The notes: generated by a model not told the origin, from the sequence alone. Shown: positions 18,612 to 28,900, counted from the stretch's first letter. The stretch is DNA of 64,000 nt from VYFG01 sp965221795 (GCA_965221795.1 OZ244914.1:3100001-3164000), one strand, 5' to 3'. A program made the numbers and translations.

Positions 18612-19631
18612 AAGAATTTATTGGGATGTCGGACAAACATCGTCGGCTCGTTTGTACGGAGACAGGCGCACAACTCAATCTGTTCGAGATTGCCGTCGAA
18701 AAGGACTTCTGGGTTTGTTGGACACTGGGTAAACTGTCCGATCTGCCCGAATGGGGACAACATCTGACGTTTAAGGGCGGTACGTCGTTATCCAAGTGCT
18801 GGAACCTCATCGAACGTTTTTCTGAAGATATCGATATTGTCATTGGCAGGGATGCCTTGGGTTTTGGTGGAGAAAACGCCCCGGAACAAGCACCCAGCAA
18901 GAAACAGAGAAGCAAGCGCCTCAAAGCACTGAAAGAAACCTGCCAGCAATGTATCAGTGACCAGATTCAACCGATACTCATCGAATCGATCTCATCAGAT
19001 CTACCGGATACGCTCGAATGGTCGCTTGAACCTGATCCCGACGATCCCGATGCAGACCTTGCTGTTGTTTTATCCAACGGCCTTTCCGGAGCAGGCCGCC
19101 TATCTTCGTCGTGCTGTAAAGATTGAGATGGGTGCCCGGTCAGATACAGAGCCTGTCGCATCCGTCGAGATTACGCCATATATCAGAGAAGCTTTCCCAG
19201 AATTACTGGCTGAGCCGGGTTCAGATGTGAGGGCAGTACGGCCAGAGCGAACATTCTTGGAAAAGGCAATGCTGCTGCATGAGGAGATATTTCGTCCAGA
19301 AGCCAAGAAAAAGCAGCGACGATCGATGGCTCGCCACTACTACGACCTCTACAAGATGGTTCAGGCCGGAGTGGGTGACGAATCTGTCCGGGATATCGGG
19401 CTATTCTACCGGATTGCCACATATCGTCAGGTGTTCTTCCCTTATACTTGGGTCGACTATTCGACGTTAAATCCGCAGGAACTGCAGTTGGTACCCTTAG
19501 CCGCTGATCTCCCCGCGTGGCAGGCCGATTATGAAAGTATGCAGCAGGAAATGTTCTATGGTGAGGTGCCGACATTTGAGGACATTCTGAAGGTAGTCGC
19601 TGATTTCCAGAACCGGCTAAATACAGGGTAA
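18608..19631 (+). pseudogene. abiEii: AbiEii-family nucleotidyltransferase toxin, frameshifted
   Basis: The first frame encodes the N-terminal part with the nucleotidyltransferase signature LTFKGGTSLSKCWNLI and SEDIDIVIG near residues 55-80. The frame then breaks around 19045-19060, and homology continues one base on in the next frame with LLFYPTAF, AVKIEMGARSDTEP and RAVRPERTFLEKAMLLHEE, then ARHYYDLY and a normal end at 19631. Restoring one base would give a protein of about 340 residues, normal for AbiEii. Known AbiEii toxins transfer nucleotides to tRNA and stop growth during phage infection. A single-base sequencing error cannot be excluded. The start is GTG 18608 or ATG 18626. Confidence 0.75.
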
Positions 19632-19785
19632 GCGATATTTGTCTTTCGTTTATCTTTCGGAATAGAAATACTTGGACTGATGGGGCCGTGAGTGCACTTG
19701 CATTTCTGTTTGTTCCGCCACCACTGCGATTGGCCGCGGCTGTGGGGAAATCGTACAAACCGGATCAATTAGGAATTGCTCGGAA

Positions 19786-19995
19786 ATGTGGGCTGATAAC
19801 GAAACTGAAAAGGACTTCCTGAACTTCTCGGGTGTTGCCAATACTCTCGCAGAGATCATCACGCAGGCGGCCGGACGGCCAACCTCGATCGGTATTTCGG
19901 GTTCCTGGGGCGCCGGGAAGTCCTCGATGATAAAGCTTGTACGTACAGCACTTGGCGAGAAGGACCAGAAAGATCCTGAGCAGTTTATCTATATC
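19786..19995 (+). pseudogene. KAP-family P-loop NTPase, N-terminal stub cut by IS5
   Basis: Seventy codons remain of a KAP-type NTPase: the start DNETEKDFLNFSGVANTLAEII and the Walker A GSWGAGKSS at about residues 39-47. The host reading frame ends exactly at the first base of the IS5-family element at 19996. The remainder (the expected EFNAW-type segment and Walker B) is not found in the window. KAP proteins are membrane-associated ATPases often found in phage-defence islands. The piece is not functional as it stands. Confidence 0.7.
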
Positions 19996-21553
19996 GTCGG
20001 CCCTGAAAAAAACCTGTTTCAGGGGGCCGCAAGCCCCCACGGTGGGACACTGCCCAACTCGGAGGCCGGCAGTTTCCATCGCCCCGTCGTCCCCGGGCGC
20101 TCCTGGGCCCTCAAAACGTCGAAAATGCGGCCTCCAAGGCCCAAAATCCAGCGACCCCAAAACCGCAGCGGACGGCGGATCCGCCGCCGGTGGTGACCGG
20201 CACCGCACCGCCGTACCTTCCTCCGGTCGCCCTCCCTTCCCGGGAGCCCGTTCCTTCCCGGATGACCATCCGATTTCCGATGCCCGATCACGGGCTCCAT
20301 CGCCTGCCGCTGCCGGCACTGCTTCCGCCGTCGGGTCACGAGTCCTCGCCGCGGCCCGGACCGGGATCCGGAAGCCTCACCCTCGCCATGCCCCCGGTAC
20401 CCGCGGTCCACGAATACCTCATCCATCGACCGCCCCGACCGGCGTCGCACCGGATCCAGAGCGGGCTTCCGCGGTGGTCCGTCATCAGGATTCCCCGCCC
20501 GCGCCATCCCGCCCAGGAGGAAGTGGCTCCGGTGGGGGGTGGCCATGCTCCCCTGGACACCGAATTCGTACCGCCGGTGGGCCTTGCCCTTGCTAATGCA
20601 CTCGACTTCCGGGGCCTGCCGGCGGGACCGCGGGTTCCGGCCCTTCGGCTCCGGCGCCCGTACCTGCCGGGCCATCGCCCGTTCGTCCGCAAACGCCGGC
20701 TCCCGATCGGGGCTCCCCGCGGTGTTTCGTTCCCGGTCCCGGACCACCCGGCCCAGGTCGGTCCGCAGACTCTTGACCGGACGGTTCATACGGCGCAGTT
20801 CCGGGCATGGGCAACCCGGTTCGCCCGCCGCCGCGCCTGCGGCCCCTGGCGGGCGTCGCGCGGGCACCACTTCCCCTCATACCGCGGGCACCGTTTCACC
20901 CGTCGCACCCGGGAACGGTTCCACCGCTGGCCATCGGTCGGAAAGGTTACCGCCTGGTCCGGCACGGTCGTATCGACCGTCACCCGCCGCCACGCCCGTG
21001 GCTTCCCGGTGCCGCTCGTAAGACCGGCATCGATCGTCGCTGGCAGGACCCACTCGGCCCCGGCCGTCCCGATGCGCGGGCGACACCGCGTCCGGCGGCT
21101 CGGGTCGATCGGCGGATGGGGCGGGCAATAGTCCTCGCCGCAAAAGGACTGCCCGTAGGGATTCTCCACCCGACCGGCGACTACCGCCTCGTCCGAGAGT
21201 GGGTACACCGGCTGGAGAGACTCCCGCCCGACCAGCCCACGCGTGGGCTGGCCGGGACTACCGCGGTCGGGGCCGTACCGCACACCGAAGGTCTGGTCGA
21301 ATCGGGACCAGTCCAGGATTTCGGCCAGGCGAACCCGCGCATGGCGCGGATCCAGCCGGTTTTCCAGGCGATTTCGGAACCGATCGTGGGATTCGGTACC
21401 CGCACAGGGTCCGGGACGCAGGTGGTCCTCGGAAATGGCAAGGAAGGGAGCCCCCATGAGTCCAGATCCGGCCATTTGAATCCATACTTTCAGGGAATAT
21501 ATTTCAGCATATTCAGATCGTGACCGATGAATTTGGGATTTTTCAGGATCGAC
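19996..21553 (-). mobile_element. IS5-family element, copy 1, degenerate
   Basis: The ends are GTCGGCCCTGAAAAAAACC on the left and, as reverse complement, GTCGATCCTGAAAAATCCC on the right. They are matching terminal repeats 1558 bp apart. The GC-rich interior is much richer in GC than its AT-rich flanks and carries a broken transposase on the minus strand. No clear target duplication flanks it, which suggests later rearrangement. A second copy lies in inverted orientation at 29893-30990. Confidence 0.75.
20019..21475 (-). pseudogene. IS5-family transposase, frameshifted
   Basis: Reading on the minus strand, the N-terminal part (DPRHARVRLAEILDWSRFDQ, then LSDEAVVAGRVENPYGQSFCGE, and VDTTVPDQAVTFPTDG with the first catalytic Asp) runs in one frame to about 20800. 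The C-terminal part continues in another frame: VECISKGKAHRRYEFGV, FVDRGYRGH with the second Asp, EPVIGHRKSDG with the Glu. Many usually conserved positions are changed, so the element is decayed rather than merely frameshifted. Confidence 0.75.
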
Positions 21554-22541
21554 TAATTTTGATTGAGGAATTGTATCTTCAGTAACGAAATGGGGAGGGC
21601 TTTTGACCGCTCATTTCCCCTGATTGCTTAACCCATGTTTAACAGCCTATATGGAAACTCGTTTCCTATCCATGAGAGGTGCATCTTACACTGGAACGGG
21701 GGAAAGAACATTACACTTGACTGAATAGTAATAGTCGATATGACAATCCATTCTAACTTTGGAATCTATGATTAACATATTCACTGATCTCACTTATTTT
21801 GGCAATCGGTTGAGATGAGTTACCAGAGCGTACATAGAATCTTTCTACTTGGGTACCGTTCTTATCATTAGTGATCAAATACAAAGGATCCCTGCCACGT
21901 TTCACGTCTATTACACATATGTCCTCGCCCGAGACTTCTTCAAAGGATATTTTCAAGTTTGCAGAAAATTCAACACCCCATTGTTTGATCACTAGACTAC
22001 GCAGGTGACGTTCAAAGGTATCCCTACCTCCACCGTCTTTCAGCGTAGAATAGTCTCCCTCTAGCCCCAATACATTATGTTCGTCGTCGACACCAATTAT
22101 CAATATTCCTCCATCTCCCAAGCCATTGCTAAACGCTGCAATACTTTTCAACACAACTACCTCTAGATCCTTGTTGAATACCCTTTTTTCAATATCCCAT
22201 CGTAGAGAAGACTTGAACTCTAAAGCATCATGTTCACCCTCGGCAATTGTATCGAGTATATCAACCGTCCCCTCACCTAAAGGAACATCGGTGATTCCAT
22301 CAAGAAATTCATTTAGTTTCTTAGCTAATATGGACCGGCGCTCGGCTAGGAAGTCTTCATATCGATCCATCTTCCATAATGACGCGTTAGTGGGGATGCA
22401 CTGAAGTGAAAGTGCACTCGGAAAGTTATTTGTAACATGCTGCAGATAGTCTTCTGCAGACGTATCGGACTTTTTTCGGTTTTCCACTTGGGTCAATATT
22501 GCCCTATTAGTAATTTCTTGGGCAAGCGTATACTTAAATCG

Positions 22542-23891
22542 CCCCCGTTCCAGTGTGAAGTGCAACACCCCCCAAGCTGCTGGCTGGTGAGCTGACAAGC
22601 CGCTTGCGGTGGGCCAGATGATGGTCAACCATCTCTGTTTCTCACCAACGGAGGATTGTCATGCCCGTAGGCTACCACCACCTGACCCATGCCGAACGAT
22701 GCCAGATTCACGCGCTTTTGCATAGGGGGTTGTCGAACCGGGAGATTGCCCGCGATCTCGGACGGGACCCCGCGACGATCTCGCGCGAGGCCTCGCGCCA
22801 CCGTGGGCAACGCGGCTACCGTCACCAGCAAGCTGATGGCAAGGCCACGGCCCGTCGCCAGGAAGCGTCGGCGGTGCCCCGGAAGATGACGCCCGAGCGC
22901 TGGGCGGTGGTCGAGGACCGGCTGCAGGAAGGCTGGAGCCCGGAACAGATCGCCGGCTGGCACCGGCAGCAGGGCGAGGTGATGGCGGGGAAAGAGTGGA
23001 GCTACCCGTATGTGCGGGCTGACCGACAGGCGGGAGGGACGCGGTACCGGTGCCTGCGGCGTCGGGGCAAGAAGCCGAACTGGCGTGGCGGCCGGCATGC
23101 CGGACGCGGCCACATTCCTGATCGGGTGGACCTTGCGGAGCGGCCTTCGGTGGTGGCCGAGAAGAGCCGGGTCGGCGATTGGGAGCTGGACACGATCATG
23201 GGCGCGAAACACCGGGGGGCACTGGTATCGGCCGTGGATCGGGGCTCGAAGTTTACCTTCCTGGAGTGGGTGGAGGGCAAGACCGCGGCGGCGGTGACCG
23301 CGGCGCTCATCCGGCGTCTGGGGCCGGTCCGGGACCGGGTCCACACCGGCACGGCGGACCACGGCAAGGAGTTCGCGAGGCATCGGGAGATCGCACAGAA
23401 GCTCGATGCGGGCTTTTACTTCGCTACCCCCTACCATTCCTGGGAACGGGGCCGGAACGAGCACACCAACGGCCTGGTGCGCCAGTACTTCCCGAAAGGG
23501 ACCGACTTCCGCCAGGTGACTGCCGCGCCGGTGCGGGCGGTGGAGGACCGGCTCCACCGTCGGCCTCGGAAGGTCCTGGGATACCGCACCCCGGCGGAGG
23601 TCTTTGCCCGTGGGTTAGCTCCCCCCTGACGCGGCCGGCGGTCCCCCGATCGCCCTCCCGGCAGTCCGGTGACCCACCGGAGCGGCCTCGCTCGGCCTCA
23701 TGGTGCCGGTTTCGCCCTTGCTTTGGCCGATGACTTCGGTCAGGATCGCCGGCCGTCGAGATTACTGCCATCCGAGGCCGAAAAGCAGCGTTCGCAGCGC
23801 GGATTTTGGGTCGCCGCCGCGATCCCTTCCTTCGGGCTACGCCCTCATTCCGGGATCGCGGCGACTGTTGCACTTCGGAGTGGAAGTGGGG
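22542..23891 (+). mobile_element. IS30-family element, intact
   Basis: The 1350-bp element begins CCCCCGTTCCAGTGTGAAG and ends in the related inverted sequence; both ends share GAAGTGCAACA internally. It is flanked by a TCG direct duplication (22539-22541 and 23892-23894). It lies inside the DUF262-HNH-AlbA gene at an AAATCGATTT site, a short palindrome of the kind IS30 elements favour. The element is GC-rich compared with the gene it interrupts, and its transposase is intact. Confidence 0.85.
22661..23629 (+). CDS. IS30-family transposase
   Basis: The 322-residue protein is complete. An N-terminal helix-turn-helix (LTHAERCQIHALLHRGLSNR, then EIARDLGRDPATISREASR) binds the ends. The catalytic DDE triad is visible as D in GDWELDTIMG near residue 174, D in TADHGKEF near 232 and E in RGRNEHTNGL near 267. 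It catalyses transposition of the surrounding element. The ATG 22661 is preceded by an AACGGAGG ribosome site. Because it is intact, the element may still move, and excision could restore the host gene. Confidence 0.93.
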   Translation: MPVGYHHLTHAERCQIHALLHRGLSNREIARDLGRDPATISREASRHRGQRGYRHQQADGKATARRQEASAVPRKMTPERWAVVEDRLQEGWSPEQIAGWHRQQGEVMAGKEWSYPYVRADRQAGGTRYRCLRRRGKKPNWRGGRHAGRGHIPDRVDLAERPSVVAEKSRVGDWELDTIMGAKHRGALVSAVDRGSKFTFLEWVEGKTAAAVTAALIRRLGPVRDRVHTGTADHGKEFARHREIAQKLDAGFYFATPYHSWERGRNEHTNGLVRQYFPKGTDFRQVTAAPVRAVEDRLHRRPRKVLGYRTPAEVFARGLAPP

Positions 23892-25287
23892 TCGATTTGC
23901 GACAGGGTATCCATTAGCTTTCAAATCAGCGTAGGGGAAAATATGGTCTTTTTCAAGCGCATACTTCACACCCATATTCTGCCGAAGAGCAATACCAGTA
24001 CCCAAACAAACGGCATTCTTACTTTTGAAATACCAGCACATTAGACTGAAAAGCGGATGACGGACATCTCGACCGACAAATTCATCCTCAGATATCTTTA
24101 GATTTCGTTCTTGCTCGATCAATGTAAGGAGTTCCGCAAAAGGCTTTTCCTTATTCTTGATGACGCCAAGGTCTTTGTCCAATTTTTGTGGGGTTTGGCT
24201 TACGTAACGATGTCTCAACTGGGAATAGTAAAACCACTTAATCACTCTTTTTATTTCATTCTCAGATAATTTATGGTTTGGTTTCTTAAATACGAAACTA
24301 ATGATTGGTATTAATGCAAAGTGGGAGTTAATTTCGTCTGAATGATCTACGTAGGCATGTGTTCGCAGTATGTTAACCACATAATCCAATACTTGTTTGT
24401 CCAATTTTTCCCATGCAGCCATAATTTTGGACTTATTCTCCTCGCCATGAATTCGCTTCATATCTGACCCCATGTCGTGAGTCACAGCAAGAAGGGCAAA
24501 TATGATGAAATCAAGCTTGAATATAAATCCATCTTTTTTCAGACTTAATAGCTTCTTTTTGAACAGTTCTCGAGCCTGAGGCCAATAACCGCAAATTTGC
24601 GCAAGTGCAAGCTCAGCATCAGTGAGATTCACACCACTGGCGTTTACGGTATAGAAAATATCTATAGCTTCCTTAATCGTTGCTTTGACTGGAATTGTTT
24701 GTTCTTCAAAGTTTCGCTCTCTAATTGATTTAATTTTTTCGAAGTTATTATCAATCAGGTCTTCAGTCGCATCATCTAAATTTCCTTGTTCTCTAAGTTT
24801 ACGACGAATCACAGAACTCTTGACTTTACCATTGAATATGTTCGTTAAATCAACCCAAAAAGGGTTGTTTTCCATCATTAGTCTTTGATAATACTCAAGT
24901 TCCAAGGTTTGCAAATTCGCGTAGAGGCCCTGAACATTATTCCTGATTTCTTCAGATTTGTAATAAGGTGGGAGTCGTCCGGTTAGAATCATATAAATAG
25001 TTGTTATTCGCTGTTGACCATCCAGTATTAGTTTTACGGCACCCATTTCAGGCGAGTATTTCTTTTTACCTTTTAGTTCTGGGGGAGTGGTTGTCTCCCA
25101 AGTCAATAAAGTGCCCGTAGGGTATTTCTTTATCAATGAGGTAAATAGTGCTTTGGCGTGAGCACGCTTCCACACATATTCACGTTGAAATGCAGGCACG
25201 AAAAGTTGACTGTCATTAATTTTGTCTATGATTTGATAAATTTGCATTGATGCTCTATTTGGTTGATTTTCAATTACATCTACTGTA

Positions 25288-25464
25288 CGGATTATAGAAC
25301 CAGTCGCACTCGGGAACGGTTCTGCAGCTTGCCGTCGGTCAGGAAGGTCACTGCCTTGTCCTGCACCGTCGATTCCACCGTCACCTGCCGTAAATTCCGG
25401 GGCTTCACGGTACCGCTCTTCAGGCCCGTGTTGATCGTCGCTTTCTGGATCGCTGAGGTTGCAC
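25288..25464 (-). pseudogene. Fragment of an IS5-family transposase
   Basis: On the minus strand this piece encodes INTGLKSGTVKPRNLRQVTV followed by ESTVQDKAVTFLTDGKL, the segment around the first catalytic residue of IS5-type transposases. Asp is replaced by Glu here (VESTV for VDTTV). It resembles but is not the same as the two larger IS5 copies. It abuts the upstream side of the DUF262 fusion gene. Confidence 0.6.
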
Positions 25465-25929
25465 GCTGGGATGGCCTCCGCGGCCTCGTCACCAACGTCC
25501 GGGGATGCCACTGGTCGAACTCCTGGAGCAGTGCCACGGCCTGTGGCAGGTCGAGGAAAGTTTCCGTATCCAGAAGCATGATCTCAAAGTGCGACCGATC
25601 TTCCACTGAACGGCCACCCGCATCCGTGCCCATCTGGCGCTCTCCTTGCTCGCCTTCGCCTGTATCCGTCACCTGCGTTGGCGTCTCGGCTTCCAGCCCA
25701 CCGCCCGGAGTCACCAGAGCATGTCCGGCAGGCGCTGCTCGATCGCCAGTGCAGTGTCCTCGAAGACCTTGGCACCGGCAAGCATTATACCATTCCTTCG
25801 CGGCCCAGTACCGAGGTCGAGACCATTTGCCGGATGATAGGACTGCCCTTGCCCCAGGTCCCCTATAAGTTGACCCACCGGGATCGCAAGGCCGGCCCGT
25901 GCAGACCCCCTGCAACGCCCCGCACATAG
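25465..25929 (+). pseudogene. Fragment of an IS4/IS1634-type transposase C-terminus
   Basis: The plus strand reads ARWDGLRGLVTNVRG, then LLEQCHGLWQVEESFRIQKH, DLKVRPIFH, an in-frame stop in place of the usual Trp, TATRIRAHLALSLLAF, and after a frame change SPEHVRQALLDRQCSVLEDL. This order matches the C-terminal catalytic region of IS4/IS1634-like DDE transposases, with the Glu of VEESF as the likely third catalytic residue. It is a decayed piece only. Confidence 0.6.
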
Positions 25930-26035
25930 CCGGAACGAAATCGCATTGCCCCCGGAATGTAGTGCCTAATTCGCCAAGGAAATCCCGTAGAATCAATGCG
26001 TTCTCAATTTTTACCGTCGAAGTCGGGGCAGACAA

Positions 26036-26221
26036 CTTATCGACGCGTTGCGTCGGTCATTGGCGGTTTGCAGGTTGGTATTTGGTCAGCCAAGGCAGGA
26101 TGATCTGATCGAGTACCTGATAAAGCATGTTCCGAAGGAAAGACTGGACGAACTGGTCGGACGCCTGAAGATTAATTTAGCTCATAGGGAGAGAAATGCT
26201 CAGAATCAAATCAACGTTTGA
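26036..26221 (+). pseudogene. C-terminal remnant of unknown gene, possibly an effector-associated domain
   Basis: One frame gives LIDALRRSLAVCRLVFGQPR and then DDLIEYLIKHVPKERLDELVGRL before a stop at 26219-26221. The pattern of a short helical bundle ending in RLDELV reminds me of the effector-associated adaptor domains found in bacterial conflict proteins. There is no start codon in frame. This is a weak resemblance and I would not rely on it. Confidence 0.2.
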
Positions 26222-26580
26222 TCAAGGGAAAAATCTCAAATCACCCCTTCTGTGGGGCTTCACGGAAGGGAAATGTAACCACGGGTTAACGATCCTACTC
26301 GCCAGGCACTTTGATAACAAAACGGCACCAGTTAGTGAATGAGAGTGTGGCCGAGTTAGTCAGGCGGTTATCGCTGACCATGGTGGTCGGATTGGAGATC
26401 TGAAAGCCCGCTTCGGTTCTGGCCTCTGATCCTTCCGCAATCCATATAGCCATAGAACCGGAAAGCTCTGCCATCCAGAAAACTATCAAACTCAAGCAAG
26501 ATTCATGGGCTCCGTCGGAAGGCCCTATGGCTGCCCGAATCGGACCGCCACGGTGCCTTCCTCTTCCTGGATTGCGGAAG
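26222..26580. other. No recognisable gene
   Basis: About 360 bases between the remnant above and the DsrE-like gene. Short frames on both strands show no family signature. I see no tRNA, clear terminator or repeat in it. Confidence 0.4.
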
Positions 26581-27063
26581 TCAGGGTTTGATATATGAAT
26601 AACCGAGTGCCTGCAGCTTTGCGACTTCGGCTACTCCACTGGGGACAATATCTTCTTTGGCGACATCATACAGATCGGTGGCATAATCTACCTTGCGGCC
26701 CCGAAGGGTATTGTTGCATACCTGGAATGCGACCCCCTGGTCCTTGAGTCCGGCAATCTTGGCGGTCATGTCTTCGGTAGCATTGGCATGCTTGAATTTC
26801 CCCAGTTTTTCCAGTGCCGACGGCTCCAGTAGCAGTGCCAGACCATTGCCATGCAAGACTACTTTCAGATCCAGATTTTCGGCTCCGACGGCATTGATAT
26901 GGTTTTGGATATTCCGAAGTGCACCCGCATGTGCTTTGGGATTGTCATAATTGATATGATAGACCACTTTCTGCTTTGCATAGGGAGAATCGGCGGCGAC
27001 TGCGAAAGAGTTCCAGAGCAGGAGGCTCATCGCGGCTCCAAGAATCAGTGTAATCGGTTTCAT
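26581..27063 (-). CDS. Secreted DsrE/DsrF-family protein
   Basis: The 160-residue protein has a signal peptide (residues 1-23, ending FAVAA) and a DsrE-like fold: KVVYHINYDNPKAHAGALRN, LDLKVVLHGNGLALLL and a VAFQVCNNTLRGR segment holding the single conserved cysteine near residue 118. Relatives carry sulfur or sulfane groups on this cysteine; a periplasmic location suggests a role in sulfur handling, but the function of exported DsrE-like proteins is not settled. It looks intact and more like resident chromosome than the IS debris around it. It lies just left of the integrase, so the integrase element may begin between them. Confidence 0.75.
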   Translation of the reverse strand: MKPITLILGAAMSLLLWNSFAVAADSPYAKQKVVYHINYDNPKAHAGALRNIQNHINAVGAENLDLKVVLHGNGLALLLEPSALEKLGKFKHANATEDMTAKIAGLKDQGVAFQVCNNTLRGRKVDYATDLYDVAKEDIVPSGVAEVAKLQALGYSYIKP

Positions 27064-27344
27064 GAGGGCACTTCATAATGTGATTTACAGGCTCTTCAGT
27101 CTATCACGGCCTGCCTGCAAAAACTCCAGAGTGATGGCACCAATTCCGGCGGGTAATTCGGCACATGATTTAGGGCAAATCGTACATCAGGGCCGCCGCG
27201 TAATCGGCGGTTGCACTTGGGTTCCCATGGCGCCCGAGAAGCGCAATGGAATGTTCTTGATAAGTCTAAATGAAATCTCAAGCGAGTGTTTTCAATGACT
27301 TACCGAATACTTGGACTCATACAGACAGTAAAAATCTAAATAAG

Positions 27345-27383
27345 AAGGGTGTATATAAGGGTGTATAGAAGCCATACACCCTT
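27345..27383. repeat. Three copies of AAGGGTGTAT upstream of the integrase
   Basis: AAGGGTGTAT occurs at 27345-27354 and 27357-27366 in direct orientation, 12 bp apart. It occurs once more inverted, ATACACCCTT, at 27374-27383, making a 10-bp dyad with the middle copy. A near copy, AAGGATGTAT, lies at 31213-31222 beside tRNA-Arg. Such spaced repeats next to a tyrosine recombinase gene resemble integrase arm-type or excisionase sites. Confidence 0.5.
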
Positions 27384-27397
27384 TTGGAAACGCAATT

Positions 27398-28622
27398 ATG
27401 TCAAACCAAAAAAACCTTACGAATCCCTTGACGGAAAGCTACATCAAAAGCCTTTCCCATGACGGAAAGAAAGGACATTCTTACCGTATCAGAGACCCGC
27501 GGCAGGCCGGACTATGTATAAGCATACAGCCGGTAGGCACAAAATCTTTCGTGCAGATATACAACATGCACGGCAAGAGGAAATCCATCGGACTCGGCCC
27601 ATGGCCTCTTGTCAGCTTGGCGAAAGCGCGTGAGCTAGCGTGGGCGAACAAGCGGCTTCTGAGGGAAGGCAAGTGCCCGAAAAGGGAACGCGACAGCGTG
27701 GACAAAGCCCCCTCGTTCAGGGAGATTGCAAAAGCCGTGCATGAACAAAAGAAGAAATCTTTACGCAGCGAGAAAGGCGCAAAGCTCTGGTGGTCAAGGG
27801 TTGAGAAGTACGTGCTTCCCAAGATCGGCGATATGCCGGTCACACATATCAACGTGCACGATGTCAAATCCTTTGTTAAGCCTCTCGAGCAGGCAGGTCA
27901 TAGCGAGACGGCGGTCAAGGTTCGTCAGAATGTTGCGCAGGTGTTCGATTTGGCCGTGGAGAACGAGCACATAATCTCGAACCCTGCACGCAAGCTCAAA
28001 ACTGAAAGAAAAACTGGCGAGAGTCATGCTTATGTGCATCACTCCCTCGCCCGTGAGGCCCTCGCCAAGGCGCTCGATTCCGATGCGTGGATAGGCTCGA
28101 AATTATGTTTCGAGTGGCTGGTGCTGACCGGCGAACGTTCCTCAGAAGCTAGAAATGCGACTTGGGGAAGAGATCGACCTTGAGAAAAAAATGTGGGTGG
28201 TGCCTGGGACTCGAATGAAGAACGGTGATGAGTGGCGGGTGCCGCTGTCACCGAGGGCGATGGAGATCCTCGAAGAATCGCGCAGATTGACCGACCGCAA
28301 GAATCCTCTTCTAACACTTCTCGCAGGTTGCTCGCTCTTGTTCCCAAGTTCCAGCGCGAAACCGATCAACGATGCCACTCTAGGGAAATTGCTGCGCGTC
28401 AAAGGCGTGGTGGATGAGAAGGGCAGGAACGTCGTCCCACACGGTTTCAGATCGACTTTCAATGGGTTCCTGAGTGAATGCACTAACGCGAGTCAGAAGG
28501 TCATTGACAACGCTCTTACCCACCGCACCTTATCAAAGACGCAGCGCAGCTACGACAGATCGGATCTGTTCGATCAACGTGTACCGCTGATGGATACGTG
28601 GGACCAGTATTTGTACGGATAG
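27398..28622 (+). pseudogene. P4-type tyrosine integrase, frameshifted
   Basis: The N-terminal frame (27398-28183) has the DUF4102-like start with SYRIRDPRQAGLCISIQPVG and the SAM-like core-binding region. It reaches the first catalytic Arg in LVLTGERSSEARNATW. The frame is then off by one base at the GGGG run at 28164-28167. Homology continues in the next frame with EEIDLEKKMWVVPGTRMKNG, the HGFRSTF His/Arg pair, a second His in ALTHRTL and the nucleophile Tyr in QRSYDRSD. All catalytic residues are present across the two frames, so a single base change inactivated it, or the base is an assembly error. Such integrases insert at tRNA 3' ends; tRNA-Arg lies 2.7 kb downstream. Confidence 0.8.
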
Positions 28623-28900
28623 TGACCATCCCTATTTGTTGATATATTCAATTTTGGCTGTATAACCTTTTAGCAACAAGCTTACTTCGATAGCTATAGG
28701 TGCATCTAGGGAGCAGTAATTTATATTATCGAAAGTGGTTCTGTTTTTTTTCTGTGCCGAATTACGACCTGCTACGGACAATCTGTAGATCGAAATGAAA
28801 GCTGACCACGAAGGTCTCAAGTTGAGGAATATCAATTGGCATTTTGCGTTTATGTCTCATGTCAATATGATCACGCTATAGATGGTTCTAAATTTCTCTT

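Larger units (their letters stand above)
21753..25247 (-). pseudogene. DUF262-HNH-AlbA fusion protein gene, interrupted by IS30
   Basis: The N-terminal segment (25247 down to 23895) has the DUF262/GmrSD ParB-like signatures: FVPAFQREYVWKR near residue 17 and KLILDGQQRITTIY near residue 63. An HNH-like KDHIFPYADLKANGYPV comes just before the break. After the IS30 element the same frame resumes with FKYTLAQEITNRAILTQVEN (the Asn part of the HNH) and DTSAEDYL. It then ends in an AlbA_2/Schlafen-type domain (ALEFKSSLRWD, LKSIAAFSNGLGDGGILIIGVDD). Removing 1350 bp of IS30 and one TCG duplicate gives an uninterrupted 713-residue protein. DUF262-HNH proteins include type IV modification-dependent nucleases acting on phage DNA. 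Start ATG 25247; the region upstream is IS debris, so its promoter may be lost. Confidence 0.8.

Noticed and set aside
20190..21131. Long plus-strand frames inside IS5 copy 1 and the matching minus-strand frames in copy 2
   Set aside because: They are antisense shadows produced by high GC content. The homologous transposase reads on the opposite strand.
27225..27242. TGGCGCCC match to the tRNA-Arg 3' end as possible left attachment site
   Set aside because: Only eight consecutive bases match before the sequences diverge, too few for an attachment core.
27172..27300. Minus-strand frame ending HGNPSATADYAAALMYDLP upstream of the DsrE-like gene
   Set aside because: It looks like a gene tail but is very short, has a stop just before it and matches no family that I know. 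It could mark the element boundary but I cannot support it.
28632..28835. Minus-strand 67-codon frame after the integrase
   Set aside because: No recognisable motif, no clear ribosome site and composition like the surrounding AT-rich non-coding DNA.
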